Below the pieces are notes generated by a model. The model was not told the origin of the DNA. It did no database searches and saw nothing but the letters and a program-made list of their open reading frames with translations. A stretch of 64,000 bases of DNA, taken from positions 1 to 64,000 of the forward strand of contig QXWO01000029.1 in assembly GCA_009911035.1 (NCBI GenBank), given 5' to 3'. This document shows, one piece after another, positions 43,381 to 52,614 of the stretch. Origin of the DNA: Lachnospiraceae bacterium (GTDB lineage: Bacteria > Bacillota > Clostridia > Lachnospirales > Lachnospiraceae). Every line of letters starts with the position of its first letter. The stretch's first letter is position 1. The translations under genes were made by a program, and so were the position numbers.

Positions 43381-44985
43381 ATGAATGTTCAAAACGGGAA
43401 AATGATGCTACGGATTCTATTAGCGCTGCTGTTATGTCTTACTGCCGCAGCATGTACAAAGCAGGATAGTAAAGGTGGAAAGACAGATGTAGAAACCGTG
43501 GTAACGGTTGAAGCAGCAAATAAGGCACAGGAGGAAGAAGCAGACGGCTTTCCGTCACCGGCCCCGAAAGCGGCAGAGGAAGCCGGTGTGGGGGAGCGGC
43601 AGGAAAATGATGGTATTATCACAGTCTATACAACGGATATACCGGAGAATTCCGATGAAGAGATTCCTGTTTTATACACAGATGATCTGTCCCTGCTTGA
43701 AGGCATGGGGCCGGCCGACAGCAGCTATGGGTACCGGGATGGCCGTGTATATTACCGCCAGTATCATAAGGATTCCTATGAAGAGGGAGCGCTGTGGGCA
43801 TTTTACTGGCCCACAGCAGGTACGGACAAGGAGATTGTCTGTATAGATGAAGCAGGGGAAAAGACCGTACTTTTTAAGGATAAGGGATATGGCAGTATCT
43901 ATCTGGCAGGAGAGCGTTTTTTTATGACAGAGATGGCAGACGTGGAGGAGGACGGCATTCGTTATAACAGTTCGGTCATATATTCGGTGGATATGCAGGG
44001 GCAGAACCGGATAGATTATGGAGCCGGGACGATTTCGGCTTTTGACATGGACAGAAATGTACTTATTCTTCATATGCAGTCAGAAGAAAGCTGGGAAGGA
44101 ACCTATGCCGCTCTGGACTGTAGGAGCGGAGAAATGACCCCTCTTATGTTTGAGGACTGCGGATTCCTGACTTTCTGGGATTATCAGGACGGCTGGTGCT
44201 ATTTTAGCGCCTATAACAGGGAAGAAGCACAGAATGGGGTATCCCGGGTGGCCGCCGTATCCCTTACGGGGGAGCAGAAAGAGATTATTGCATTAACACC
44301 GGACGGCAGTGCCAAGGAGAATGGTTATGTGGAGAATATCTGCCAGATGGAAATTGCCGGGGACAGGCTTTATATTGTTTTTGGCGGTTATGCCGGAAGC
44401 GGCAGTTTTTACCAGGGCGGCAGGATCATTACAATAAAACTGGATGGTTCGGACTACCGGGCCTTAGAGGCTTATAATGATACCTACTATGTCTGTCATG
44501 ATGAGGGCAGGATTCTTGTATATCTGCCCCATACCTACAGTACGAAAGAGGGCAGAGAATACAGCGCCACGGTATGGGATGTGGAGGCTGGCACTGTGTC
44601 TTTTGCGGATTATCCTTACCAGTTTATACAGCAGCAGCAAAACCGGACCGCACTGCCCTATCAGAAATATGTGGAGTCCAAACCCTTATGCGTACTCACA
44701 GGGGAGGAGACGAATATTTACGCCCTGCCCGGAAAATCCGGCATAATCCTTCCGGTTGTCATGAATCTTGATGAAAAAATTACGCCCTATAACGGCGGGG
44801 AAACAGACCTGATAAACTACGACCATTTGTATTATGCAGATGGATTTTTGTATTTTGAAGTTGAATATAATGTTTATGATGCAGACTATGCCATTGGGTG
44901 GCGTGACGGATACCGCAGGCTACAGACGGATGTGTACCGTTTGAAACTGGATGGGAATGAGGCGGAGCTTTTGTATTCCTATTAG
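43381..44985 (+). CDS. lipoprotein with beta-propeller-like repeats
   Basis: 534 residues. A lipoprotein signal (LLALLLCLTAAAC, Cys about 25) is followed by an Ala/Glu-rich linker to about residue 80. The rest shows repeated YYRDGRVYY, SIYLAGERFFM, DGWCYFSAYN, AGDRLYIVFGG, YYADGFLYFEV segments, the style of DUF5050/propeller proteins of clostridia. It would sit on the outer face of the membrane. Function unknown. It is a single gene with the ribosome site AAGGGAAGAAG and is not obviously part of a neighbouring operon. Confidence 0.7.
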   Translation: MNVQNGKMMLRILLALLLCLTAAACTKQDSKGGKTDVETVVTVEAANKAQEEEADGFPSPAPKAAEEAGVGERQENDGIITVYTTDIPENSDEEIPVLYTDDLSLLEGMGPADSSYGYRDGRVYYRQYHKDSYEEGALWAFYWPTAGTDKEIVCIDEAGEKTVLFKDKGYGSIYLAGERFFMTEMADVEEDGIRYNSSVIYSVDMQGQNRIDYGAGTISAFDMDRNVLILHMQSEESWEGTYAALDCRSGEMTPLMFEDCGFLTFWDYQDGWCYFSAYNREEAQNGVSRVAAVSLTGEQKEIIALTPDGSAKENGYVENICQMEIAGDRLYIVFGGYAGSGSFYQGGRIITIKLDGSDYRALEAYNDTYYVCHDEGRILVYLPHTYSTKEGREYSATVWDVEAGTVSFADYPYQFIQQQQNRTALPYQKYVESKPLCVLTGEETNIYALPGKSGIILPVVMNLDEKITPYNGGETDLINYDHLYYADGFLYFEVEYNVYDADYAIGWRDGYRRLQTDVYRLKLDGNEAELLYSY

Positions 44986-45082
44986 TAAAAGCAACACTTA
45001 CAACGGAAAAGCGTCGTTTTATATCATAGAGACTTGATTTTTACAATAAAAATCCGAAATATTAAATATGAATGGGGATACA

Positions 45083-45136
45083 TGGCAACGTTTGTTAACA
45101 TAAGGATAGTCCGCGAAGCACGCTGTCCGTTGTTAT
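45083..45136. repeat. dispersed intergenic palindromic repeat, copy D
   Basis: GGCAACGTTTGTTAACATAA, then GGATAGTCCGCGAAGCACGC and TGTCCGTTGTTATA. It shares CGTTTGTTAACATAAGGA with copy F. Confidence 0.7.
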
Positions 45137-45187
45137 ACCCCGCAGAATAACACATGGATGTAACGAAGTGGAAAGGAGACCGGAAAA

Positions 45188-45910
45188 ATGATCAAAACAG
45201 AAGGTTATTATGGGGCTGCGGATTATTACAATTCTGTCCAGACAAAGCAGCAAAAAGAGGCACAGGAGGTAAACGGCAAAAGAGCACAGGCAGGTGCGGA
45301 GCCAGAGGCCGCCGGCCAGTCAAAACTTTCGAGAAAGGCACAGGCTCTTTTGGAAAAATTGAGAAAGACATATAAAGACATGGACTTCATGGTGGCGGAT
45401 TTTAAAAATGCAAAGGAAGCTAAGGAGGCCCTTTCCCGCGGTACAAAGGAAGTTTCAGTTTTATTTTCCAAAGAGGAGCTGGAAAAGATGGCCGCGGATG
45501 GGAAGTGCGAGAAGGAATATATGGACCGGGTGCAGAAGGCCCTGCAGATGTCGGACGAGATCAATAAAAAGTATGGATATGAATCGGCATTTGGAAAGAA
45601 TGGCGGTGAAATAACAAGGATAGGCATTGCCTTTAATGAGGATGGGACAACGTCCTTTTTTGCGGAACTGGAAAAGTCCAGTGCCAGCCAGAAGGACCGG
45701 ATCGAGAAGTCCCGGGAAGCAAAGCGGGCCCAGAGAAAAGAAGATGAAAGAAGGGCTGAGAGGGATAGAAATGACGCCGGAGTGAAGCGGACGATGGTAA
45801 AGGCGGACAGTGTGGAAGAACTGCTGGAAAAAATCCGGAACGTGGACTGGGATAAGATCCGGGCAGCGAACGAGCCGGAAGAAGGCAGGAAATTTGATTT
45901 CAGTATTTAA
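45188..45910 (+). CDS. charged, coiled-coil-rich protein (DUF6033-like)
   Basis: 240 residues with no signal or membrane segment. It starts MIKTEGYYGAADYYNSVQ behind GGAAAGGAGACC. A central part (RKTYKDMDFMVADFKN, KEVSVLFSKEELEKMAADG, GGEITRIGIAFNEDGTTSFFAELEK) looks globular; the last 80 residues are Lys/Arg/Glu-rich helix. The pattern recalls the DUF6033 proteins of Lachnospiraceae, of unknown function. The family name is from memory of this pattern. It is a monocistronic gene with its own terminator. Confidence 0.65.
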   Translation: MIKTEGYYGAADYYNSVQTKQQKEAQEVNGKRAQAGAEPEAAGQSKLSRKAQALLEKLRKTYKDMDFMVADFKNAKEAKEALSRGTKEVSVLFSKEELEKMAADGKCEKEYMDRVQKALQMSDEINKKYGYESAFGKNGGEITRIGIAFNEDGTTSFFAELEKSSASQKDRIEKSREAKRAQRKEDERRAERDRNDAGVKRTMVKADSVEELLEKIRNVDWDKIRAANEPEEGRKFDFSI

Positions 45911-45937
45911 AAGTATGGGTGCTTTAAAACAGGGGCA

Positions 45938-45970
45938 GCAGCAGACGATAAAATCTGCTGCGCCTTTTTT
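45938..45970 (+). terminator. intrinsic terminator
   Basis: The stem GCAGCAGA (45938-45945) / TCTGCTGC (45954-45961) is followed by GCC and six T. Confidence 0.85.
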
Positions 45971-46125
45971 ATGTGCACATGCTGGCCCGCAGAGCGTTAC
46001 AGCGTTTGCTGATAAAAATAGCAATAAATCAGCTTCACAGACTTGGAAAAAGGTAGTTTCATTGTAAAAGATTGACTTTCTATTTAAAATAGTCTACAGT
46101 TAAGCAGAGTAGAATATTTGTTGGA

Positions 46126-46195
46126 CTAACAAACGCTGCCTGCAAAGCATGGCAGCTTATTGTAACAAACGCCGTCACGTTTCTCAGGCAGCTTA
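46126..46195. repeat. dispersed intergenic palindromic repeat, copy E (two units)
   Basis: TAACAAACGCTGCC, a hairpin GCATGGCAGC, then CAGCTTATTGTAACAAACG and a second, divergent unit. It lies in the 304-base gap before a MATE gene. A weaker relative, GAGCGTTACAGCGTTTGCTG, lies just left near 45994-46013. Confidence 0.7.
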
Positions 46196-46214
46196 AGGAA
46201 AAGGGAGAGTAGTT

Positions 46215-47591
46215 ATGGAACTCATAAGGAAATTTACGGAACCGGTAGATATGACGGAAGGAGCACCGTGGAAAAAAATTGTGCTGTTTGCCGTCCCCAT
46301 GCTGGTGGGGAATATTGCCCAGCAGCTTTATAATACGGTGGACAGTGTTGTGGTTGGAAATTATGTAGGTGACAATGCGCTTGCAGCAGTGGGAAGCGCA
46401 GGGCCGATTTTAAATCTTCTGATCGTACTGTTTGTTGGGATCAGTGTGGGGGCAGGAATCATGGTGTCCCAGTATTTCGGGGCAAAGGAAAGAGAAAAGC
46501 TTTCTGTCACTATCGGCAACTGCATTACCCTTACAGGGATCGCCACGCTGTTTGTGATGGTGGCGGCTTCCATGGTGGCAAAACCGCTGCTGCGGCTTCT
46601 GGATACGCCGGACTCCATTATTGACTGGTGTAATTCCTATCTGCTGATTTTATTTATCGGTTCTGCAGGGCTGGCCTTTTATAATATTTTAAGCGGAGTA
46701 CTGCGGGGGCTTGGGGATTCTGTATCTGCCCTGGTTTACCTTCTGGTTTCCACCATCATTAATATCGTACTGGATCTGCTTTTTGTGGCGAAGCTGGGGA
46801 TGGGGGTCAACGGAGTGGCCCTTGCTACAGTAATTGCCCAGGCTGTTTCCGCCCTTTTATGTCTGCGGCGTCTGATGCGTCTGACAGATCTTTTTGATAT
46901 GAAGGTATGTTATCTGAAATTAAAAGGCAGGTATGCCCAAAAGATTATCCGTCTGGGCCTGCCTTCCGGTATCACCCAGGCTATTTTTTCCATGGCAATG
47001 ATCGTGGTCCAGTCCCTTACCAACAGTTTTGGGGAAATGTTCATTGCGGCCAATGTAATTGTCATGCGTGTGGACGGTTTTGCGATGATGCCGAACTTTT
47101 CTTTTGGTACGGCGATGACGACCTATGCCGGCCAGAATGTGGGGGCAAGGCGCGGTGACAGAGTGGATACGGGGGCAAAGCAGGGAACGCTGATAGCGGT
47201 GGGAATTTCTGCAGTGATCACTTCCCTGATACTGGTCTTTGGAAAATACCTTATGGGCATATTTACCGGTACACCGGAGCTAGTGGAGCTGAGCAGGCAT
47301 ATGATGGGGATTCTGGCCATCGGCTATATTGCCATGGCAGTGACCCAGAGCCTTTCCGGTGTCATGCGCGGAGCGGGGGATACCATGACCCCTATGTGGA
47401 TATCCATTGTCACGACAATTTTTGTCCGGGTGCCTATTGCTTACGGAATTTCCTTCCTTACCAGAACGCCGGAACTTCCTAACGGCAGGCAGGAATGTAT
47501 TTTTATTTCCCTGTTATCCTCCTGGCTGATAGGCGCAATTGTCACATTTATCTTTTATAAAAAGGGAAAATGGAAGGAAAAGGCAGTCTGA
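46215..47591 (+). CDS. MATE family efflux transporter
   Basis: 458 residues, 12 helices. It begins TEGAPWKKIVLFAVPMLVGNIAQQLYNTVDSVVVGNYVGDNALAAVGSAGP, the NorM/DinF-like form common in clostridia, with later LGLPSGITQAIFSMAMIVVQ and GTAMTTYAGQNVGARRGDRV. It exports drugs or metabolites using an ion gradient. No regulator is adjacent. ATG 46215 follows AAAGGGAGAG. Confidence 0.94.
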   Translation: MELIRKFTEPVDMTEGAPWKKIVLFAVPMLVGNIAQQLYNTVDSVVVGNYVGDNALAAVGSAGPILNLLIVLFVGISVGAGIMVSQYFGAKEREKLSVTIGNCITLTGIATLFVMVAASMVAKPLLRLLDTPDSIIDWCNSYLLILFIGSAGLAFYNILSGVLRGLGDSVSALVYLLVSTIINIVLDLLFVAKLGMGVNGVALATVIAQAVSALLCLRRLMRLTDLFDMKVCYLKLKGRYAQKIIRLGLPSGITQAIFSMAMIVVQSLTNSFGEMFIAANVIVMRVDGFAMMPNFSFGTAMTTYAGQNVGARRGDRVDTGAKQGTLIAVGISAVITSLILVFGKYLMGIFTGTPELVELSRHMMGILAIGYIAMAVTQSLSGVMRGAGDTMTPMWISIVTTIFVRVPIAYGISFLTRTPELPNGRQECIFISLLSSWLIGAIVTFIFYKKGKWKEKAV

Positions 47592-47672
47592 AATTATTAA
47601 TGACAAAGGATAGGAAGAGGCGTGCAGGAGGATCATGGTTGTTCCCTTATAATATCTCTGGCGTTTGGGGGA

Positions 47673-47701
47673 TTGACAAGATATGGAAAAGATTGTACGA
47701 T
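47673..47701 (+). promoter_or_regulatory. promoter-like pair before a candidate small RNA
   Basis: TTGACA (47673-47678), a 17-base spacer and TACGAT (47696-47701), in a gene-free stretch and followed about 105 bases later by an intrinsic terminator. Confidence 0.45.
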
Positions 47702-47707
47702 ATCTCA

Positions 47708-47843
47708 TATAGGGTATACAAAGGGAGTAGCTGGCACAGGTATTTTTGTGTTTACTTAGCCGTCAGTACGATTTTAAAAATCCGGCTTTGTGATGAAATA
47801 GCGAGACTTTGCTGTCAAAAGTACAGCAAAGTCTTATTTTTTG
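47708..47843 (+). ncRNA. candidate small RNA (promoter to terminator, no gene)
   Basis: In the 433-base gap between MATE and the Na/phosphate symporter, a consensus -35 with a fair -10 precedes an about 135-base unit ending in a 12-bp terminator stem with a T run. No open frame with a ribosome site fits. It could also be a long 3' region of the MATE transcript. Confidence 0.3.
47804..47843 (+). terminator. intrinsic terminator
   Basis: The perfect 12-bp stem AGACTTTGCTGT (47804-47815) / ACAGCAAAGTCT (47823-47834) is followed by TATTTTTT. Confidence 0.9.
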
Positions 47844-47915
47844 CAATAAACTGTCTTGCGAAGTGTGGCAGCGTTTGTTAACATAAGGACAGTTGGTAAA
47901 GCGTGGCAGCTTTTG
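47844..47915. repeat. dispersed intergenic palindromic repeat, copy F (two units)
   Basis: AATAAACTGTCTTGCGAAG, GTGTGGCAGCGTTTGTTA, then ACATAAGGACAGTTGG and GCGTGGCAGC. It directly follows the terminator at 47804. Confidence 0.7.
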
Positions 47916-48024
47916 CAGCAGGGGACGTGTGGTCAGGAACACTTTCCAAACATACCAGGGCAGCATTTTTAAGGGGATGAAGGGGTAGCATGAATTGTGA
48001 TGGAAGATAAAGTGAGGGAAAGAG

Positions 48025-49656
48025 ATGACGTTTGCAGGAATGGTAATGTTTTTGGTTAAGCTGCTTGCAGGTACAGGCGTGTTTTTGGTTGGGGTACATC
48101 TGCTGACTTCCAATATTGAGCAGCTTGCCACAGGAAAAATCAAGGATTTGTTTGGAAGGACTGCGGATAAACGGATGGTCAATGTGGGGATTGGTATAGC
48201 CTCCACTGCGCTGATCCAAAGCTCCGGTGTGACTACTGTGCTGATAGTGGGGTTTGTCAATGTTGGGATCATGAATCTGTACCAGGCTACAGCCATGATC
48301 ATGGGCGCCAATATCGGTACCACGGTTACTGCCCAGATCGCGGCCCTTAGCGCATTTCCCATTACTACCTATGTCCAGATATTTGTTTTTGTGGGAATTA
48401 TGATGGGTATGGTGTGTAAAGAGGACCATACGAAAAAGACAGGGCTTGTGCTGGCAGGGCTGGGGCTTATTTTCGTGGGTCTGTCTCTGATGTCGGATTC
48501 CATGAAAGATAGCAGGGATATGGTACAGGGCATCTTTGAAGTTGTCACCAATCCCTTTTTACTGTTTGTCATCGGGATATTACTGACCGCACTGGTCCAG
48601 TCAAGTTCGGCAACTACTTCCATTATTATAGCCATGTCGGTGGCAGGGCTGACGATCGGCACAGGGGGCAATGAGGTTCTCTATATCATTCTGGGTACCA
48701 ATATCGGTTCATGCGTGACTGCGCTGATGTCCTCCTTTACGGCAAGACCCAATGCCAGAAGGGCGAGCCTTATCCATTTCATGTTCAACACCTTCGGTTC
48801 CGTTATTTTCTTTGCGGTTTTGCTGTGTTGGCCGACGTTTATGGAAACTACCTTCCAGAGCTGGTTTCCTTCCCCTGCTACACAGATTGCCATGTTCCAT
48901 ACCTTCTTTAACCTTACATGTACCATGATTTTTCTTCCCTTTTGCAGTGTGTTTGTAAAAGTATCTGAACTGCTGATAAAGGAAAAGAAGCCGGAGGCAG
49001 TGACAACTTATCTGGACGAAAGAATGTTATCCTCTGCTTCTCTTGCCATTTCACAGCTTGAAAGGGAGATGCTTCTTTTATCTGATACGGCTATGGAGGC
49101 ATTCAGAACCGCCTATCAGTCTTTTCAAAAGAAAGACAGGAGTATGATTGCACCTGCCCATGAACAAATCAATCAGGCTAACGGTATTTACCACGCCATT
49201 GTCAATTACCTGATTCAGCTCTCGGCCCAGAGTAAGCTTGCTGATGAGCAGAATATATCCAACATCCACAACAATGTGGGAGATATTATGAGAATTGCTG
49301 AAATTGCAGATAATTTCACGAAATACACCCAGAAATCCATAGACAGGAATCTTGATTTTTCGGATACGGTAAAAGAGGAGATTTCCGCCATGGTACAGCG
49401 CATTGAGGAGCTGTATTCCATGACCAGGACCCTTGTGCTGGAGAAAGACCAGACCCTCCTGGCTCAAATTGATCAGACAGAAAATGAAATAGACGCTTTC
49501 CGCAAAAAACTGATTGACAACCATATCGAGAGACTTAATCTTGGCAAATGCAGACCTGAAAGCAGTGGCGTGTTCATCAATCTGGTGTCTAATCTGGAAC
49601 GTCTGGGAGACCATCTGACTTATATTGCTTATACTGTTAAGTCCGACGGACATTGA
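48025..49656 (+). CDS. Na+/phosphate symporter (NptA-type) with PhoU-like domain
   Basis: 543 residues. The first about 310 residues contain two inverted Na/Pi-cotransporter repeats with the QSSG/QSSS signatures (ALIQSSGVTTVLIVGFVN; ALVQSSSATTSIIIAMSV), about eight helices in all. Residues about 340-540 are helical with two PhoU-like bundles. It imports phosphate with sodium; the PhoU part may sense or limit uptake. ATG 48025 follows AAGTGAGGGAAAGAG. It precedes, by 45 bases, a rhodanese lipoprotein, so it may share a transcript with the thiol-redox genes. Confidence 0.93.
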   Translation: MTFAGMVMFLVKLLAGTGVFLVGVHLLTSNIEQLATGKIKDLFGRTADKRMVNVGIGIASTALIQSSGVTTVLIVGFVNVGIMNLYQATAMIMGANIGTTVTAQIAALSAFPITTYVQIFVFVGIMMGMVCKEDHTKKTGLVLAGLGLIFVGLSLMSDSMKDSRDMVQGIFEVVTNPFLLFVIGILLTALVQSSSATTSIIIAMSVAGLTIGTGGNEVLYIILGTNIGSCVTALMSSFTARPNARRASLIHFMFNTFGSVIFFAVLLCWPTFMETTFQSWFPSPATQIAMFHTFFNLTCTMIFLPFCSVFVKVSELLIKEKKPEAVTTYLDERMLSSASLAISQLEREMLLLSDTAMEAFRTAYQSFQKKDRSMIAPAHEQINQANGIYHAIVNYLIQLSAQSKLADEQNISNIHNNVGDIMRIAEIADNFTKYTQKSIDRNLDFSDTVKEEISAMVQRIEELYSMTRTLVLEKDQTLLAQIDQTENEIDAFRKKLIDNHIERLNLGKCRPESSGVFINLVSNLERLGDHLTYIAYTVKSDGH

Positions 49657-49701
49657 ATGGTAAGGAAAACGCTGTAAAGAACAGGGTAAAGGAGAACTGC
49701 A

Positions 49702-50085
49702 ATGAAGAAAATCATGTTACTGTTATTTTTGAGCTTCCTTCTGGCGGGGTGTACAGCACCTGCCGGAGATTCAGGCTATCGTCAGGTCAGCATGGACGAG
49801 GCAGTGGCCCTGATGGACGGGGAAAGCGGCTATATTATTTTGGATGTACGTACAGCGGAGGAATTTAACGATAGCCATATTCCCGGCGCTGTCAATATTC
49901 CGAATGAAGAAATTGGAACAGAAGAAATTCCCCAACTGCCTGACAAGGATCAGAAAATATTTGTATATTGCCGCAGCGGTAACCGTAGCAAACAGGCTTC
50001 CGAAAAGCTTGCGGCTTTGGGATATACGAATATCATAGAGTTTGGCGGCATCAATAGCTGGCCGGGAGAAACAGTATCTGAATAA
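49702..50085 (+). CDS. rhodanese-domain lipoprotein
   Basis: 127 residues. The lipobox FLLAGC (Cys about 17) places it on the outer membrane face. The rhodanese domain has ILDVRTAEEFNDSHIPGAVNIP and the active-site loop VYCRSGNRSK, with its catalytic Cys. Rhodaneses carry sulfane sulfur as a persulfide. The next gene, 32 bases on, is a CoA-disulfide reductase with its own rhodanese domain, so an extracellular and an intracellular sulfur carrier are paired. Confidence 0.94.
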   Translation: MKKIMLLLFLSFLLAGCTAPAGDSGYRQVSMDEAVALMDGESGYIILDVRTAEEFNDSHIPGAVNIPNEEIGTEEIPQLPDKDQKIFVYCRSGNRSKQASEKLAALGYTNIIEFGGINSWPGETVSE

Positions 50086-50117
50086 TACAGCTTATTTGGG
50101 AAAGGTGGAACAGAAAA

Positions 50118-51809
50118 ATGAAAGTAGTTATTGTAGGCGGTGTGGCAGGCGGTGCAACAGCCGCTGCCCGTATCCGCAGATTGGATGAACAGGCTGAAAT
50201 TGTTGTTTTTGAGCGCTCCGGGTATGTTTCCTATGCAAACTGCGGTCTGCCCTATTATGTGGGAGATGTGATCACAGAACCGGAACATCTGACGCTCCAG
50301 ACTCCGGAGAGCTTTTTTAAGCGTTTTAGGGTGCGCATGAAAGTGCGTCATGAGGTTACTGCCATTTATCCCCACAAAAAAACGGTTTTGGTTAAGGATC
50401 TGGAAAACGGCGGAGCGTTTGAGGAGAACTACGACAAGCTGATTCTCTGTCCCGGTGCGAAACCTGCCCAGCCCAGACTTCCCGGTGCGGGCATTGACAA
50501 ACTGTTTACCCTGCGCACGGTAGAAGACACTTTCCGTATCAAGGAGTATATCAATAAGAACCATCCCAGGTCTGCCGTACTGGCAGGGGGAGGCTTTATC
50601 GGACTGGAGCTGGCAGAAAATTTAAGGGAGCTGGGGATGGAGGTAACCATTGTCCAGCGTCCAAAGCAGTTGATGAATCCTTTTGATGGGGATATGGCTT
50701 CCTTTATCCACAGCGAGATGCGAAAGCACGGTGTCAGGCTTGCACTTGGCCATACGGTAGAAGGGTTTGTGGAAACGGAAGGAGGAGTGGATATCCTGCT
50801 GAAAGATGAAGCGCCTCTCCATGCAGATATGGTGGTCCTGGCCATAGGCGTTACACCGGACACTGCGCTGGCCAGGGAAGCCGGACTGGAGCTGGGAATG
50901 AAAGGCAGTATTGTTGTCAACGACCGGATGGAGACTTCTGTTCCTGATATTTATGCTGCAGGTGATGCAGTACAGGTAAAGCATTATGTCACAGGCGAGG
51001 ATGCGCTGATTTCTCTGGCAGGGCCTGCCAACAAGCAGGGGCGTATCATTGCAGACAATATCTGCGGCGGGGACAGCCGCTATTTAGGTTCCCAGGGAAG
51101 TAGTGTGATCAAGGTCTTTGATATGACTGCCGCCGTTACGGGCATCAATGAAACCAGTGCCAGAAAGGCCGGGCTGGATGCAGATACAGTCATCCTGTCC
51201 CCCATGAGCCACGCAGGTTACTATCCCGGCGGAAAGGTAATGACCATGAAGGTGGTTTTCGAGAAAGAGACCTGTCGCCTGCTGGGGGCCCAGATCGTAG
51301 GGTATGAGGGGGTAGACAAGCGGATCGATGTACTTGCCACTGCCATTCATGCAGGAATGAAGGCCGGCCAGTTGAAGGATTTGGATCTTGCCTATGCACC
51401 GCCTTATTCCTCGGCAAAAGATCCTGTGAATATGGCGGGCTTTATGATTGACAACCTTTCCAGGGGGATTCTTAAGCAATGGCACCTTGAAGAGATAGAC
51501 ACGTTGCCCCGGGATGGCAGTGTTACGTTGCTGGATGTCCGGACTGTGGGTGAGTATGGCAGAGGCCATATTGACGGGTTTAGGAACATTCCTGTGGATG
51601 AGCTGCGAAAGCGGCTGGATGAGATCGGGAAAGATAAGAAAGTCTATGTCATCTGCCAAAGCGGCCTGCGCAGCTATATAGCATGCCGTATCCTGGAAGG
51701 CAGCGGCTATGAAGCCTATAATTTTTCCGGTGGCTTCCGGTTCTATGATACGGTCATGAACGACAGGTGCTTAATAGAAAGGGCAACTGCCTGCGGCATG
51801 GATGAATGA
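50118..51809 (+). CDS. CoA-disulfide reductase/NADH oxidase-type flavoenzyme with C-terminal rhodanese domain
   Basis: 563 residues. The FAD motif VIVGGVAGGATAAARIRRLDE opens it; the redox-active Cys42 is in YANCGLPYYVG, as in CoA-disulfide and persulfide reductases. The NAD motif (AVLAGGGFIGLELAENLRELG), second FAD motif (VPDIYAAGDAVQV) and dimerisation domain follow. The last about 90 residues are a rhodanese domain (LLDVRTVGEYGRGHIDGFRNIP, ICQSGLRSYIACRIL). This matches CdrA-RHD/Npsr-type enzymes that reduce CoA or glutathione persulfides with NAD(P)H. It probably works with the adjacent rhodanese lipoprotein in sulfane-sulfur disposal. Confidence 0.93.
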   Translation: MKVVIVGGVAGGATAAARIRRLDEQAEIVVFERSGYVSYANCGLPYYVGDVITEPEHLTLQTPESFFKRFRVRMKVRHEVTAIYPHKKTVLVKDLENGGAFEENYDKLILCPGAKPAQPRLPGAGIDKLFTLRTVEDTFRIKEYINKNHPRSAVLAGGGFIGLELAENLRELGMEVTIVQRPKQLMNPFDGDMASFIHSEMRKHGVRLALGHTVEGFVETEGGVDILLKDEAPLHADMVVLAIGVTPDTALAREAGLELGMKGSIVVNDRMETSVPDIYAAGDAVQVKHYVTGEDALISLAGPANKQGRIIADNICGGDSRYLGSQGSSVIKVFDMTAAVTGINETSARKAGLDADTVILSPMSHAGYYPGGKVMTMKVVFEKETCRLLGAQIVGYEGVDKRIDVLATAIHAGMKAGQLKDLDLAYAPPYSSAKDPVNMAGFMIDNLSRGILKQWHLEEIDTLPRDGSVTLLDVRTVGEYGRGHIDGFRNIPVDELRKRLDEIGKDKKVYVICQSGLRSYIACRILEGSGYEAYNFSGGFRFYDTVMNDRCLIERATACGMDE

Positions 51810-51849
51810 CCAGCATTGGCCGATGATTCAGGAAGGGAGAACGTGTAAA

Positions 51850-52242
51850 GTGAAGTTAGCTGTTATTCACCATGTTGCAATAATTGTATCTGATATACAG
51901 GCAGCAAAAGATTTTTATGTAGACAAACTTGGTTTTGAGGTTATCAGGGAAAACTACCGGAATCAGAGAGATGACTGGAAGCTGGATTTGAGGATCGGAG
52001 ACGGAAAAGGGGCAACTGAACTGGAAATCTTTGCGGAACCCAATCCGCCCAGACGTGTCAGCCATCCGGAAGCCTGCGGCCTCCGCCATCTGGCATTTTG
52101 TGTAGATGATGTGGAGGCGGCTGTCAGTGAGCTGGCAGGACTTGGAATTGTATGTGAGCCGGTTCGGATGGATGAGTTTACCCATAAGAAGATGACTTTT
52201 TTCTTTGACCCGGACGGACTTCCTCTGGAATTGCATGAATAA
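51850..52242 (+). CDS. VOC-superfamily glyoxalase-like protein
   Basis: 130 residues from GTG 51850 (GGGAG eleven bases upstream); the frame reaches back to 51802 but overlaps the previous gene. Features are IHHVAIIVSDIQAAKDFYVDKLGFEVI, ELEIFAEPNPPRRVSHPEACGLRHLAFCVDD and FFFDPDGLPLELHE. The His/Glu/His/Glu metal residues of the glyoxalase I fold are in place (YaeR/GloA2 subgroup). It may detoxify methylglyoxal-type aldehydes with a thiol, fitting the thiol-redox genes before it. The substrate is unproven. Confidence 0.88.
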   Translation: MKLAVIHHVAIIVSDIQAAKDFYVDKLGFEVIRENYRNQRDDWKLDLRIGDGKGATELEIFAEPNPPRRVSHPEACGLRHLAFCVDDVEAAVSELAGLGIVCEPVRMDEFTHKKMTFFFDPDGLPLELHE

Positions 52243-52345
52243 TGGACCTTTCCAGAGGGATAAAGGAAATATCCTGCTGCTTTGCAGGATCAACACCCAT
52301 GGCCTGTAACAGGGCTTTTGATTAGAAGAAAAGGAGGATGTTACG

Positions 52346-52573
52346 ATGAAACGTTTATTTTATTATGCAGACAGATATTTGGAAAAAAGCACATGGAAAG
52401 ATCTTGCCCTGATCAAGTTCTGCCTTTTTTCAATAGGAGTTTTAGCTGGCATATGGATGCCATCCAAAGGCAGGAAGAACGCAGGAAAGATTGCATTGGC
52501 TGTTTTTGTGGCAACCTATATCCCTCTTATGGCAAAGTTTTTTGCCGTAATTATGGATAAAGACGAATTTTAA
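52346..52573 (+). CDS. small membrane protein
   Basis: 75 residues behind AAAAGGAGGATGTTACG. Two hydrophobic segments (LIKFCLFSIGVLAGIWM; IALAVFVATYIPLMAKFFAVIM) surround a basic KGRKNAGK loop. It looks like the small permease-like proteins of clostridia with no assigned role. The next sequence is a broken hydrolase gene; no partner can be named. Confidence 0.75.
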   Translation: MKRLFYYADRYLEKSTWKDLALIKFCLFSIGVLAGIWMPSKGRKNAGKIALAVFVATYIPLMAKFFAVIMDKDEF

Positions 52574-52614
52574 CGGTTCATGGTTAAGGAAAGGAAGCTG
52601 GGAAGGAGACGGAA

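Noticed and set aside
29273-47591. The two MATE genes as a recent duplication
   Set aside because: Their sequences differ throughout, including the N-terminal signature; they belong to different MATE branches.
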